A stretch of DNA of 60,692 nt from Streptomyces roseicoloratus (GCF_004117935.1 NZ_SDOY01000093.1:1-60692); one strand, 5' to 3'; positions 50,401 to 58,587 are shown, counted from the stretch's first letter. Program-made: numbers and translations. Notes: generated by a model not told the origin, from the sequence alone.

Positions 50401-52207
50401 GGACGTGCTCGGGCAGGTGGTCCGCAAGGACGTCGACGGCCGGGTGACGACGTACGCGTACGACCGCGCGGGCCGGCTCCTGGAGGCGGCCGGGCCGGAC
50501 GGTGAACTGTGCTACCAATACGACCGCCGCGGCAGGGTCAAGACCGAGTCGGTGGACGGCCGGCCCACGGTGTACCGCTACGACGAGCTGGGCCGGCGCG
50601 TCCGCCGCACCACGCCGACCGGTCACGTCACCTCGTACGCCTATGCCGCCGACGGACTTCCGCTGCGGCTGACCACGGGCGGCCGGGAGATCGGCTTCAC
50701 CCACGACGCCGGGGGGCGCGAACTGACCCGGGTCTTCGGGGAGTCGCTCACCCTGACCTCGGCCTGGGACGAGGCCGGCCGGCTCGCCGCCCGGCACGTC
50801 GTCTCCGGATCCCGGACGGTGCTCGGTCGCGCGTACGGCTACCGCGCCGACGGCCGGCTGACCTCGGTCACCGACCGGCTCACCGGCACCCGCAGCTACG
50901 ACCTCGACCCGCTGGGGCGGGTCACCGCCGTCCGCGCACCGGGCGGCTGGACGGAGCGGTACGCGTACGACGAGGCCGGCAACCAGGTCGCGGCGTCCTG
51001 GCCGGACCGGCACCCGGGCACCGAGGCCGTCGGCGAACGCGCCTACTCCGGAACCCGGATCACCCGCGCGGGCGCCGTCCGCTTCGAGCACGACGCGCTC
51101 GGGCGGATCGTGCTCCGGCAGAAGAGCCGGCTGTCCCGCAAACCCGACACGTGGCGCTACGCCTGGGACACCGAGAACCGTCTCACCTCCGTCACCACGC
51201 CCGACGGCACCCGCTGGCGCTACCGCTACGACCCGCTGGGCCGCCGCACCGCGAAGCAGCGGCTCGCGGCGGACGGCGAGAGCGTCGTGGAGGAGGTCCG
51301 GTTCACCTGGGACGGACTCACCCTGTGCGAACAGACCAGCCACCGCCTCGACGACCCGCACGCGGTCGCCCTGACCTGGGACCACCGGGACGTCGTGCCG
51401 CTGGCGCAGACCGAGCGGATCCTCACGGCGGACAGCCGGCAGGAGGAGGTCGACCGTCGCTTCTTCGCCATCGCCACCGACCTCGTCGGCACGCCGACCG
51501 AGCTGATCGACGAGTCGGGCGCCGTCGCCTGGCGCACCCGCAGCACGCTGTGGGGCGCCACGGCCTGGGCCCGCGACAGCGCCGCGTACACCCCGCTGCG
51601 CTTCCCCGGTCAGTACTACGACCCCGAGACCGGCCTCCATCACAACTTCTTCCGGCACTACGACCCCGAGACCGGCCGCTACGCCTCCCCCGATCCGCTG
51701 GGCCTGGCGCCCGCGTCGAACCCCGTCGCCTACGTCGACAACCCGACCGGTGGCTGCGACCCGCTGGGCCTCGCGCCCAAGTGCCCGGAGGAGAAGGCGA
51801 ACAAGCGGGCGGTCAAGGCGGCGGACAACGTCATCGACCGGGCCGGCGACGGCCGCTTCCGCAAGCACCCGGACTACCACGGCGACTCGATGCACCGCTT
51901 CAGCGACGAGCGGGTCCTGGAGATCCTCAAGAACCCGGACGCCGTCTACCGCTCGACGGGCGGAGCCGGAAACCTCATCTTCCGCCAGGGCGACGACGTC
52001 GTCGTGACCAAGGGCGTCGGCTCGGAGGCGGGCCAGGCCATCACCGCGTACGGCCCGTCCGGCGTCCTGGGCGAGTCCGGGGCGACGGCGGTCGGCAACG
52101 GGGCCAAGGCCACGGACGCCGGACGGCCGATCACCCACGAGGACATCGTGGAGGGCAGGATTCCGGGCAAGAACGGCTTCATGCCTCCGGCCGTGCAGAT
52201 CAGATGA
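47426..52207 (+). CDS. T7SS-signal RHS-repeat polymorphic toxin
   Basis: Protein of 1593 residues. Residues 1 to about 290 are a helical type VII secretion signal domain (KWWNAADACSKAIGALDRFADTVTWAQGRAQTAIDKWKEG). A membrane-active-looking Gly/Ala segment lies near 360-385. The DUF6531-type start of the RHS shell follows (TDPVDLATGRMYLPQTDAEIPGILPL, about 413-440). Then come some twenty YD repeats (YDERGNRTAVTDPAGNTT type) to about 1350, and the RHS core (RFPGQYYDPETGLHHNFFRHYDPETGRYASPDPLGLA). A second DPLGLAPK near 1445-1452 is the cleavage-site-like end. The last 143 residues are the toxin. It is an intercellular competition effector by family knowledge; export and target are unproven. Confidence 0.92.
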   Translation: MTVGIGDFISDITPDVVEDAVEDGVEWVGNRIEDAGNWTADRLEDVGWESGADWVREQSRSVANRLGAEVDEMDLGQTEDKTKLIYGSPGKINATADRLRAFQLSFDDTGDGLKGLDSSQLKGETADALRTAVSTQPPKWWNAADACSKAIGALDRFADTVTWAQGRAQTAIDKWKEGVKASEAAADAHRKKVDAYNGAVDRYNAQPADKRDLSSLPPKPAPTFDDPGKKLMKEAQDILAEARRQRNSAAETARSAIRAARDMAPQKPSYAEQLRDGAEELQIMGDHVGGGIVKGTAGILNFVRSVNPMDPYNLTHPAEYATSLNSLAAGLVVAVNDPVGTGKQMLDNFMKDPAEGFGRLIPDIALTVATGGGGAAAKGVRVAEEAADAARLRKLVDDSPDGTHNRGDHERTSLGTDPVDLATGRMYLPQTDAEIPGILPLLFTRRTESGLTTGRFLGRAWSSTVDERLEVDAVGVVHVTADGLLITYPHPVPGSPTRSRSGRSRTLLSREADGDYALADPDSGLVRRFAAPRDAEPGGDGTAWLSGLAERNGHTVTVERAEDGLPLALVHSAGHALRLATAGGLVTGLFVTGPGDTENAGVPLMSYGYENGELTTVTRPSGAVTTFAYDERSRVVAWTDSNGCRYDYVYDDRDRVVAEGGEAGHVQITLAYGEPDAATGHRTTVLTTADGRATRHLVGPGCRIVATTDALGHTTRYRHDADGNLLSRTNPLGATTGFGYDAEGRMVSAVRADGAELRVERGPFGLPTGVVGPDGARTAYTYDERGNRTAVTDPAGNTTRSAYDGAGRLVSVTDALGHTTRVECDAAGLTVAVTDPGGGTTSTERDVLGRPVRVTDPSGGVTVLEWSADGHLARRTGPDGVSESWTYDGEGNCLSHTDASGGVTRYEYTHFDLPLATTRPDGTRHTFEHDRDLRLTRVTNAQGLSWSYTYDAVGNIVAETDFDGRELRYRLDPEGRVAERTDALGGTIAFERDVLGQVVRKDVDGRVTTYAYDRAGRLLEAAGPDGELCYQYDRRGRVKTESVDGRPTVYRYDELGRRVRRTTPTGHVTSYAYAADGLPLRLTTGGREIGFTHDAGGRELTRVFGESLTLTSAWDEAGRLAARHVVSGSRTVLGRAYGYRADGRLTSVTDRLTGTRSYDLDPLGRVTAVRAPGGWTERYAYDEAGNQVAASWPDRHPGTEAVGERAYSGTRITRAGAVRFEHDALGRIVLRQKSRLSRKPDTWRYAWDTENRLTSVTTPDGTRWRYRYDPLGRRTAKQRLAADGESVVEEVRFTWDGLTLCEQTSHRLDDPHAVALTWDHRDVVPLAQTERILTADSRQEEVDRRFFAIATDLVGTPTELIDESGAVAWRTRSTLWGATAWARDSAAYTPLRFPGQYYDPETGLHHNFFRHYDPETGRYASPDPLGLAPASNPVAYVDNPTGGCDPLGLAPKCPEEKANKRAVKAADNVIDRAGDGRFRKHPDYHGDSMHRFSDERVLEILKNPDAVYRSTGGAGNLIFRQGDDVVVTKGVGSEAGQAITAYGPSGVLGESGATAVGNGAKATDAGRPITHEDIVEGRIPGKNGFMPPAVQIR
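51780..52204 (+). other. C-terminal toxin domain of the RHS protein (possible BECR-type RNase)
   Basis: Residues about 1452-1593. After a Lys/Arg-rich helix the domain reads HRFSDERVLEILKNPDAVY, then GNLIFRQGDDVVVTKG and AITAYGPSGVLGESGA, and ends THEDIVEGRIPGKNGFMPPAVQ. The order (helix with His, a beta hairpin with Lys, and a late Thr/Ser strand) is that of small RNase toxins of the barnase/EndoU/colicin E5/RelE group. This is an inference from layout; I cannot name the family. Confidence 0.45.
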
Positions 52208-52229
52208 GCAGTGAGCGAGGCGACGGCAC

Positions 52230-53015
52230 GTGAATCAGCGGGCGGACAGGACGGGTGCGGGCATGAGGGTGGCGCTGGGCGACGACGGATGGACGGCGAC
52301 GGTGACGGACACCCCGCTGGCCCTCACGCCCCGCTTCGAGGGCGGTTCGGTCCGGGTCGGCCCGGCCGTGGGCAAGGCGGAGCGGGAGCGGTTCGGCACG
52401 GAGACGTTCGGCAGCGGCGCGTGGCTGTGGGACACGCCCGACGAGGTCCGCTTCGATCCGGCCGGACGGACCCTGGCGGGCGTCGAGTTCCGGCTTCCTC
52501 CGGAGTCCGCTTCGGCCGAGGACGCGGCCCGCGTCCCGGACGCGCCCGCGGTGCGCCCGGGCGGCCTCGTCGCCGACGAGGTCCGGGACTTCCGCCTGGA
52601 GACGTGCGCGGTGCTGTGCCGGGCGCCCGGGGACGCCGTGCTGACCGGGCTGCGGGACCTCGCCGTCCTCGACGAGCCGCTGGAGGCGCGGATCGGCATC
52701 GCGCCGGACGTGGCGCTCCTGGTGCAGCGCGGCGCGGTCGTCGGCTGGAGCCTGACGGATCCCGTCCGCCATGTGACGCCGTGGTTCGAGGAGCCCTGCG
52801 AGGAGCCTCCGGCGGACGCCACCCGCGCCCTGTTCACCGCGTGTCTGGACCTGATCACCGACCCGCTGCTCGACCGGGTCATGGACGCCGACCCGGCCGC
52901 CCTGGCCCGGCTGCGCGCCACCGACGAGGCCCTGCGCGCCCGGCACGAGGACCGGCGGCGCGCGGAGGCGCTGCGGGAGCTCATCGCGAACCTGGTCGAG
53001 GACTACGGGAAGTGA
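52230..53015 (+). CDS. Putative immunity protein for the RHS toxin
   Basis: Protein of 261 residues of no family I recognise. It starts 22 bp after the toxin gene on the same strand, which is the standard place for the cognate immunity gene. The N-terminal half is beta-rich (DDGWTATVTDTPLALTP, RTLAGVEFRLPPES). The C-terminal half is helical and acidic (LFTACLDLITDPLLDRVMDADPAALARLRATDEALR). A hairpin terminator immediately follows, closing the operon. The GTG at 52230 is used; an ATG at 52263 is possible. The function rests on position only. Confidence 0.6.
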   Translation: MNQRADRTGAGMRVALGDDGWTATVTDTPLALTPRFEGGSVRVGPAVGKAERERFGTETFGSGAWLWDTPDEVRFDPAGRTLAGVEFRLPPESASAEDAARVPDAPAVRPGGLVADEVRDFRLETCAVLCRAPGDAVLTGLRDLAVLDEPLEARIGIAPDVALLVQRGAVVGWSLTDPVRHVTPWFEEPCEEPPADATRALFTACLDLITDPLLDRVMDADPAALARLRATDEALRARHEDRRRAEALRELIANLVEDYGK

Positions 53016-53020
53016 GAGTG

Positions 53021-53058
53021 GTGGCGGCTCCGGCCCAGGGGTTGACCGGAGCCGCCAC
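53021..53058 (+). terminator. Hairpin terminator of the toxin operon
   Basis: A perfect 13-bp inverted repeat GTGGCGGCTCCGG / CCGGAGCCGCCAC with a 12-nt loop begins 5 nt after the immunity stop codon. Confidence 0.8.
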
Positions 53059-53164
53059 AGTGCCGACCGCGCGAGGCGCGGTCCGCGCCGTTGAAACACG
53101 AGGGCCGTCATGAGGAGGAGGGGGCGGCCCTGCGGTGTTTGTTCGGGCCCGTGGGGGCTCCATC

Positions 53165-53212
53165 AGTAAATATTCTTACCGCGAGGAAAGCAAGAGAATG
53201 AAAATTTTCATG
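53165..53212. promoter_or_regulatory. AT-rich island with perfect 14-bp palindrome
   Basis: Within an otherwise very GC-rich window, this 48-bp stretch is about two-thirds A/T. It contains the palindrome ATGAAAATTTTCAT at 53198-53211. It lies between the 3' ends of two convergent genes, outside any coding frame. The pattern TGAAA-TTTCA recalls operators of some RpiR-type regulators, and an RpiR gene ends 160 bp away. A protein-binding site or a remnant of foreign DNA are both possible. Confidence 0.45.
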
Positions 53213-53280
53213 CAGCTGGCGGGCGAGAAAGGTTTCGTTGGTCCGGGTTTCGGCGGTGCGGTTCGGGGGCCCGGGAACGG

Positions 53281-53331
53281 GGGTCGGGGATCGACGGTCC
53301 GGGCATGAGGGTCGGGGATCGACGGCCCGGG
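53281..53331. repeat. 28-bp-period direct repeat
   Basis: A 23-bp segment beginning GGGTCGGGGATCGACGG occurs at 53281-53303 and again at 53309-53331 with one mismatch. Degenerate CGGGAACG copies flank it. The block fills the gap before the RpiR gene's end. No coding capacity is evident. Confidence 0.6.
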
Positions 53332-53374
53332 AACGGGCTTCCGGGAACGAGGTCCGGGATCGGCGGCGCCGGGC

Positions 53375-54310
53375 TCACTCGTCCAGGAAGAAGGCGTGCT
53401 GCTCCGCGGCCTGCTCGTACTTCTCCAGCCGGAGCTGGGTGCGCTCCGGGTCGGCGTCCGCCATGGCCTGGAGGATGGCGGAGGAAAGCACGCCGGGCGC
53501 CGCGTACGAGTCGAAGACCAGCCGGGAGCCGGTGCCGGCGGTGAAGACCACGTCGGCCTCGTCGACGAGCGGCCCCAGCGCCAGGTCGGTGATCAGCGCG
53601 ACGCGCAGCCCCGCCCTGCGGGCGGCCCGCAGGGCGGCGAGGGTCTCGTTGGCGTGCCGTGGCATCGCGAAGGCCAGCACCCAGGTGCCGCCCGCCTCGC
53701 TCGCCTGCAGCAGCGTGTCGTAGGCGACGCTGCCGCCCCGGGTCACCACGCGGACGTCCGGGTGGATGCGGCGCGCGGCGTACGCGAAGTACTCGGCGAG
53801 GGAGACGGAGATCCGCAGGCCGAGCACGGTCAACGGCATGGACCGGGCCAGTTCGCGGCCGACGTGGAGGATCCGGTCGGGGTCGGCGAACACCCGCCGC
53901 AGGGACATGAGGTTCTCGATCTCGGCGTCGACGGCCGCCTGGATCTCGTTGTGGAGCCGCCCCTCCCGGTCACCGGAGGCGCCGGCGACGGCGCTGAGCG
54001 CGATCGGCTGGAGGGCCTCCCGGAGCGCGGGGTAGCCGCTGAACCCGAGGGACGAGGCGAACCGGGTCACGGACGGCTGGCTGACGCCCACCCGCTCCGC
54101 GAGCTCCGTGATCGACAGGAAGGCGGCCTCGGTGAGGTGGTCGGTCAGGAACTGGGCGATGCGCCGCTGCGCGGGCGAGAGCCGGTGACCGCCGAAGAGC
54201 GACCGCACCCGCTCGGCGGGAGAAGCGGCAGGAGCCGCCTCCGCCTCGTCCGGCCGCCTGCCGGGCGTGATCGCGGCTGCCTGCGCACGCGCCTGCTGCC
54301 CAGATGACAC
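53375..54310 (-). CDS. RpiR/MurR-family transcriptional regulator
   Basis: Regulator of 311 residues. The N-terminal HTH_6 domain (about 34-110) reads LSPAQRRIAQFLTDHLTEAAFLSITELAERVGVSQPSVTRFASSLGFSGYPALREAL. A SIS sugar-phosphate-binding domain follows (about 140-275: SLAEYFAYAARRIHPDVRVVTRG, then GTWVLAFAMPRHANETLAALRAARRAG, LITDLALGPL and ADVVFTAG). Family members respond to phosphosugars. The GTG at 54310 is chosen for its AGGGAGG ribosome site. It is downstream of the tkt, tal and sugar-porter genes on the same strand, so these are candidate targets, as inference. Confidence 0.9.
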   Translation of the reverse strand: MSSGQQARAQAAAITPGRRPDEAEAAPAASPAERVRSLFGGHRLSPAQRRIAQFLTDHLTEAAFLSITELAERVGVSQPSVTRFASSLGFSGYPALREALQPIALSAVAGASGDREGRLHNEIQAAVDAEIENLMSLRRVFADPDRILHVGRELARSMPLTVLGLRISVSLAEYFAYAARRIHPDVRVVTRGGSVAYDTLLQASEAGGTWVLAFAMPRHANETLAALRAARRAGLRVALITDLALGPLVDEADVVFTAGTGSRLVFDSYAAPGVLSSAILQAMADADPERTQLRLEKYEQAAEQHAFFLDE

Positions 54311-54416
54311 GGGGTGCCTCCCTCTCGACTCGCTGCTGCCCAAGATAGTTCAGCGGACGGGGCATCCTGACAGCAGAGCGCCACACGCGCCCCACGGCAC
54401 GTGAGGAAGGCGGGTC

Positions 54417-54899
54417 TCAGGACTCTTCGGCGGCGGTGTCCCGGGGCGGCCGCGCGGCCCTCCTCCTGCGGACGAGCACCACTCCGCACACCGCGAGGAG
54501 GAGCGCGGCGACGGCGGCCACGCCGAGTTCCGTCCGCTCGGCGAACAGCCTGCCGAGCACTTCGAGCGCGCCGAGTCCGGCGGTCGCGTAGATCAGCGCC
54601 CAGGCCGCTCCGCCCAGGAACAGGGCGGGGAGGTAGCGCACCAGGGGCATGCGCATGCTGCCCGCGAGGAAGTTGGCGGCGGTCTGGAAGCCGACGGTCA
54701 GGAAGGAGACGGCCACCACGGGCGCGCCCCACCGCTGGATCGCGCTTTCCACGCGCCGGAACCGGTCCGAGGAGATCCGTGCGGCGAACCTGCTGCGCCG
54801 GGCACCGGCACCGGCGAGCCAGCCGACCGCGAACGTCCCTCCGGCCCGGAGCAGCACGATGACGTACAGGGCGGCGGCCGTGAGCGCGACTTTGTCCAT
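54417..54899 (-). CDS. VTT/DedA-like small membrane protein
   Basis: Protein of 160 residues with about four hydrophobic helices. The central block (SFLTVGFQTAANFLAGSMRMPLVRYLPALFLGGAAWALIYATAGLG) matches the VTT (SNARE-associated/DedA) domain, in which the RMP-RYL-AL-GG text is conserved. DedA-type proteins influence membrane lipid scrambling and polyprenyl-phosphate recycling. This copy is short, near the minimal domain. The ATG at 54899 begins the first helix. It lies 106 bp upstream of the RpiR gene. Confidence 0.75.
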   Translation of the reverse strand: MDKVALTAAALYVIVLLRAGGTFAVGWLAGAGARRSRFAARISSDRFRRVESAIQRWGAPVVAVSFLTVGFQTAANFLAGSMRMPLVRYLPALFLGGAAWALIYATAGLGALEVLGRLFAERTELGVAAVAALLLAVCGVVLVRRRRAARPPRDTAAEES

Positions 54900-55279
54900 C
54901 TTCTGCCCGCTCCGTCCCCTGCGTGTGCACCGCGGCGGCGCCGGAGAACCTGAGCCTGACGCCGGGCCAGGCTCGCCCGGCAGGCCCAGGTTATCCGAAC
55001 GTGCGTGCGCGGGGCACAGGGCCTCCGACGCCACGAGGCCCTGCGGGAGCAGGCGGCGGTGCAGCGCCGGGGCCGCGATGGGGCGTGGCGCAGCAGGGTG
55101 CCGGCGATCCGCAGCCCGCACCGGTCGGGGACGCGGGCCGCGGAGGCTGCCGGCGAGGCGGCGGGGTGGACCGGCCGGCAGCCGGCGAAGCGCTCCGTCT
55201 TCGCGCGAGTGCGGGAGCCGTCCACGCCCGCCGGGGAGCACTCGGCCGGCCGTGCCCTGCGCGCCTGGCCGCGCCGTCG
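54900..55279. other. 380-bp intergenic region, no gene seen
   Basis: Lies between the sugar-porter stop and the VTT gene start. Open frames here are short, Arg/Pro-rich and lack ribosome sites. A weak hairpin GCGAAG/CTTCGC at 55185-55204 could help terminate the transporter transcript. Nothing else stands out. Confidence 0.6.
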
Positions 55280-56701
55280 TCAGCCGCGGCGCTGGAACTG
55301 GTAGAACCGTCCCTGGTTGAGCTCGTGCTCGATCCGCTCCAGCGACTTGCCCTTGGTCTCCGGCAGCAGGAAGTAGACGAAGGCCAGGGACACCACCGAG
55401 ATTCCGGTGAAGAGCCAGAACGGGCCTGCGGCACCGAGGACCTGGAACAGTGTCAGCGTGGTGGCGGCGATGATGAAGTCGAAGAACCAGTGGCTGAAGG
55501 CACCGAAGGCACCGCCCTTGCCGCGCAGCCTCATCGGGTAGACCTCGGCGTTGATCAGCCAGATCGTCACGCCGAAGGCACCGTTGTTGGCGACCATGTA
55601 GAGGATCACGGCAGCGAAGATCGCGTAGAGCTTCCAGCCCTGAGTGGCGTCGCTGCCCTCGCCCAGCAGGAGCGCGATCACGATGAAGGACAGGATCGAG
55701 ATCGGCACCATGACCAGCAGGTACTTACGCCGGCCGACGATGTCGACGAGGTAGCTCCCGGCGAAGGTCATGATCATCACGCCCACGGCGCCGAAGGCCG
55801 GCATGAGGACGGAGGCGTCTTCCGAGAACCCGAGGTCGTGGAAGACGGTCGGCATGTAATAGACGAGCGCGTTGTTGCCCGTGATCTGCGAGAACATGGC
55901 CACGCCGCCGCCGAGGATCACGGCGGGACGGACCCGCGCCGAGAAGAACTCGCGCCAGGTGCCGGTGTTGGCCTGCCGCTCCTCGGCGACCGCCTGCGCC
56001 ATGCCGCCGAGCTCGGACGCGACCTGCTCGCGGTCGCCGCGCAGCTTGAGCAGCACCGCCTGCGCCTTCTCGACCATGCCGTTGGCGTACAGCCAGCGCG
56101 GGCTCTCGGGAAGGAGCGTGACTCCGACGAGCATGATCAGCGCGGGCAGGGCGCCGAAGCCGATCAGCCACTGCCACGCCTCGTGGCCGATGAAGTAACC
56201 GGTGAAGTGGGCGCACACGATCCCGATCATGATCATGAGCTGGAAGAGCACGACGAGCCGGCCGCGTCGCTCCGCGGGTGACATCTCCGAGATGTAGATC
56301 GGAGCCGCGCCACTCGCGGCGCCGATGGCCAGTCCCAGGAAGAAGCGGGCCACGGTGAGGACGGTGGGAGTGGTCCGCACGGCACAGACCACGGTCGCCA
56401 CGATGAAGAGCGCGGCGATCAGCAGCAGCATCGGTTTGCGCCCGTACCGGTCACAGAGGTAGCTGGTGAACGGTGCGCTGAAGACGGCACCCAGGAGCAA
56501 CGCGGACGTGATGATCTGCTTGTCGCCCTCGGTGACGAGGTGGTACGAGTCGCTGATCCCGGGAAGCGCCGTGGCGATGATTCCGGTGTCGTAACCGAAG
56601 AGCAGGCCGGACATGGCCGCGATCAGGGCGACCACGGCCACGGACGAGCCCTTGGCCTTGCCTCTGCCGGGCTGTCTGGTGGTCTCTGTAGCGAGTTGCA
56701 T
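55280..56701 (-). CDS. Sugar-porter MFS transporter
   Basis: Protein of 473 residues with 12 membrane helices and every sugar-porter signature. They are LLFGYDTGIIATALPGI in helix 1, DRYGRKPML, SEMSPAERRGRLVVLFQLMI, PESPRWLYANG at the mid-loop, GNNALVYYMPTVF in helix 7, and the ending PETKGKSLERIEHEL. It probably imports a hexose, pentose or polyol with protons. The ATG at 56701 is preceded by only a weak AAGGA/GGCGGA site. The unusually long 673-bp upstream gap with TTGCGCA repeats implies its own regulated promoter, apart from tal. Confidence 0.93.
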   Translation of the reverse strand: MQLATETTRQPGRGKAKGSSVAVVALIAAMSGLLFGYDTGIIATALPGISDSYHLVTEGDKQIITSALLLGAVFSAPFTSYLCDRYGRKPMLLLIAALFIVATVVCAVRTTPTVLTVARFFLGLAIGAASGAAPIYISEMSPAERRGRLVVLFQLMIMIGIVCAHFTGYFIGHEAWQWLIGFGALPALIMLVGVTLLPESPRWLYANGMVEKAQAVLLKLRGDREQVASELGGMAQAVAEERQANTGTWREFFSARVRPAVILGGGVAMFSQITGNNALVYYMPTVFHDLGFSEDASVLMPAFGAVGVMIMTFAGSYLVDIVGRRKYLLVMVPISILSFIVIALLLGEGSDATQGWKLYAIFAAVILYMVANNGAFGVTIWLINAEVYPMRLRGKGGAFGAFSHWFFDFIIAATTLTLFQVLGAAGPFWLFTGISVVSLAFVYFLLPETKGKSLERIEHELNQGRFYQFQRRG

Positions 56702-57374
56702 GGATCCGCCGTATTCCTTGTCAGGCTGTCACGTGAACCTGCGGCCGCCGCGGCATTCCGCGGTGCGACGGCCGCTTCGCGCCGACCTGCCGACTCGTGT
56801 CCGACCGGATGGACCTGTCGACCGGAAGGAGCGGCTGAGGCCGGGTCGGCCGTCGGCGTGGCGCGGGAAACGAGTTGCGCGGGGAGGGTCGGGACTCGGC
56901 CGCATCGACCGCCTGGGAACGGCGAGGATGCGGCGTTACGTCACCGGGACGGAGACCCGGCATCAGGGCCCCCGCCCACGCGCTTCGACACCCACCCACC
57001 TCGGTCCCGGCAGCGCGTCCCCGCCGCATCGACGCCGGCGTGGCGGCGCAGCGCCCGAGAAGAGAGGAACAGGGGCCAAGGTGCCCTCCGGAGATCAGTG
57101 CCGGGCGCCGACCGGATCGGTCGCGCCAACGGGTGGACGGCATGAGCATCCGCCATCACGCGCCAATGCGCAATGCTTTGCGCAATAGTTTCCTGCAACT
57201 CGTGCGCCTGGTCGTGTGCGCGCCCGCGCCGGTGTACGCGCCATCGACCTCCCCAGCGGCCCCTGCGGGAGGGCGGCGGCCCTGGTCGGGAGTCATGCCG
57301 TCGGGCAACGGCATGACAAAGGGCCGGCAGGTGCACGCGCACCTGCCGGCCCTCGGGTGACGCCGGAGGCGGAG
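56702..57374. promoter_or_regulatory. 673-bp gap upstream of the sugar porter
   Basis: No convincing gene. The tal terminator is at 57321-57352. A less GC-rich patch at 57160-57200 holds TGCGCAA/TTGCGCA arms around a 4-nt centre (57167-57184). On the minus strand this reads as repeated ATTGCGCA units and is a probable operator. It lies about 470 nt before the transporter start, implying a long leader or an unrecognised transcript. Confidence 0.45.
57321..57352 (-). terminator. Intrinsic terminator after tal
   Basis: A perfect 14-bp inverted repeat GGGCCGGCAGGTGC / GCACCTGCCGGCCC with a 4-nt loop lies 22 nt beyond the tal stop. On the minus strand it is followed by TTTGTC, giving a short U-tract, unusual for this genome. 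Confidence 0.88.
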
Positions 57375-58541
57375 TTACCGTTCGTCAGCCTCCTGCCCGG
57401 GCGTCGGCTGCCTCCCGGCCGTCATGGCGCCGCGCAGTACCTGACGACGCAGTTCCTGCTCGGTCGACTTGAGCAGGTCGTTCCAGGAGGCTTCGAACTT
57501 GTCGACGCCTTCGTTTTCGAGGAGTTGGACGACGTCGTCGTAGGAGATGCCGAGGGCGGCGATGTCGTCGAGGAGGGAGCGGGCTTCGTCGTAGGTGCCG
57601 TGGATGGTGTCGCCGGTGACCTCGCCGTGGTCGGCGGTGGCTTCCAGGGTGGCTTCGGGCATGGTGTTGACGGTGCCGGGGGCAACGAGGTCGACGACGT
57701 AGAGGGTGTCCTTGTAGGCGGGGTCCTTGACGCCGGTGGAGGCCCACAGCGGGCGCTGCTTGTTCGCCTGGGCCTTGTCCAGAGCACTCCAGCGGTCGGT
57801 GGAGAAGACCTCTTCGTAGGCCTGGTAGGCCAGGCGGGCGTTGGCGAGGGCGGCCTTGCCCTTGAGGGCCTTGGCCTCGTCGGTGTCCAGGGCGTCGAGG
57901 CGCTTGTCGATCTCGGTGTCCACGCGGGAGACGAAGAACGACGCCACCGAGTGGATCTTCGACAGGTCCAGGCCGCGTTCGCGGGCCTTTTCCAGGCCGG
58001 CGAGGTAGGCGTCCATGACGGCGCGGTAGCGCTCGAGGGAGAAGATCAGCGTGACGTTGACGCTGATGCCCAGGCCGATGACCTCGGTGATCGCCGGCAG
58101 GCCCGCCCGGGTGGCCGGGATCTTGATGAGGGTGTTGGGGCGGTCGACCAGCCAGGCCAGCTGCTTGGCCTCGGCGATGGTGGCGGCCGTGTCGTGCGCC
58201 AGACGGGGGTCGACCTCGATGGAGACCCGGCCGTCCTGGCCCTGCGTCGCGTCGAAGACCGGACGCAGGATGTCGGCGGCGTCCCTCACGTCCGCCGTCG
58301 TGATCATGCGGATGGCCTCGTCCACGGTCACCTTGCGGGCGGCGAGGTCGGCGAGCTGCTGCTCGTAGCCGTCACCGTGGCTGATGGCCTTCTGGAAGAT
58401 GGACGGGTTCGTGGTCACGCCCACGACGTGGCTCTGGTCGATGAGCTCGGCCAGGTTGCCGGACGTGATCCGCTTGCGCGAAAGGTCGTCCAGCCAGATC
58501 GCGACGCCTTCGTCGGAGAGGCGCTTGAGAGCGTCTGTCAT
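57375..58541 (-). CDS. tal: Transaldolase
   Basis: Enzyme of 388 residues, the actinobacterial long type. It has the family start [17 protein letters not shown] and [16 protein letters not shown], and the Schiff-base Lys140 in [41 protein letters not shown], then [15 protein letters not shown] and [14 protein letters not shown] complete the barrel. It transfers dihydroxyacetone units between sedoheptulose-7-phosphate and glyceraldehyde-3-phosphate in the non-oxidative pentose phosphate pathway. The ATG at 58541 follows tkt by 46 bp, so the two are one operon. A TAA stop and an intrinsic terminator end the unit. Confidence 0.97.
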   Translation of the reverse strand: MTDALKRLSDEGVAIWLDDLSRKRITSGNLAELIDQSHVVGVTTNPSIFQKAISHGDGYEQQLADLAARKVTVDEAIRMITTADVRDAADILRPVFDATQGQDGRVSIEVDPRLAHDTAATIAEAKQLAWLVDRPNTLIKIPATRAGLPAITEVIGLGISVNVTLIFSLERYRAVMDAYLAGLEKARERGLDLSKIHSVASFFVSRVDTEIDKRLDALDTDEAKALKGKAALANARLAYQAYEEVFSTDRWSALDKAQANKQRPLWASTGVKDPAYKDTLYVVDLVAPGTVNTMPEATLEATADHGEVTGDTIHGTYDEARSLLDDIAALGISYDDVVQLLENEGVDKFEASWNDLLKSTEQELRRQVLRGAMTAGRQPTPGQEADER

Positions 58542-58587
58542 GAGAATTGCATCTCCATAGAGTCGTACGTATGCGCGCGTATGGGCG

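Noticed and set aside
48908..52138. A 1076-codon open frame on the minus strand through the RHS gene
   Set aside because: It mirrors the plus-strand coding frame of the YD repeats; its product is Arg/Gly/Val-rich without domains. High GC makes such antisense frames stay open.
55005..55304. Short plus-strand frame in the 380-bp gap
   Set aside because: No ribosome site, basic low-complexity product, and it overlaps the end of the sugar porter.
56941..57342. Possible minus-strand 133-residue gene upstream of the sugar porter
   Set aside because: Arg/His/Pro-rich with no family resemblance; it runs into the tal terminator and the TTGCGCA patch.
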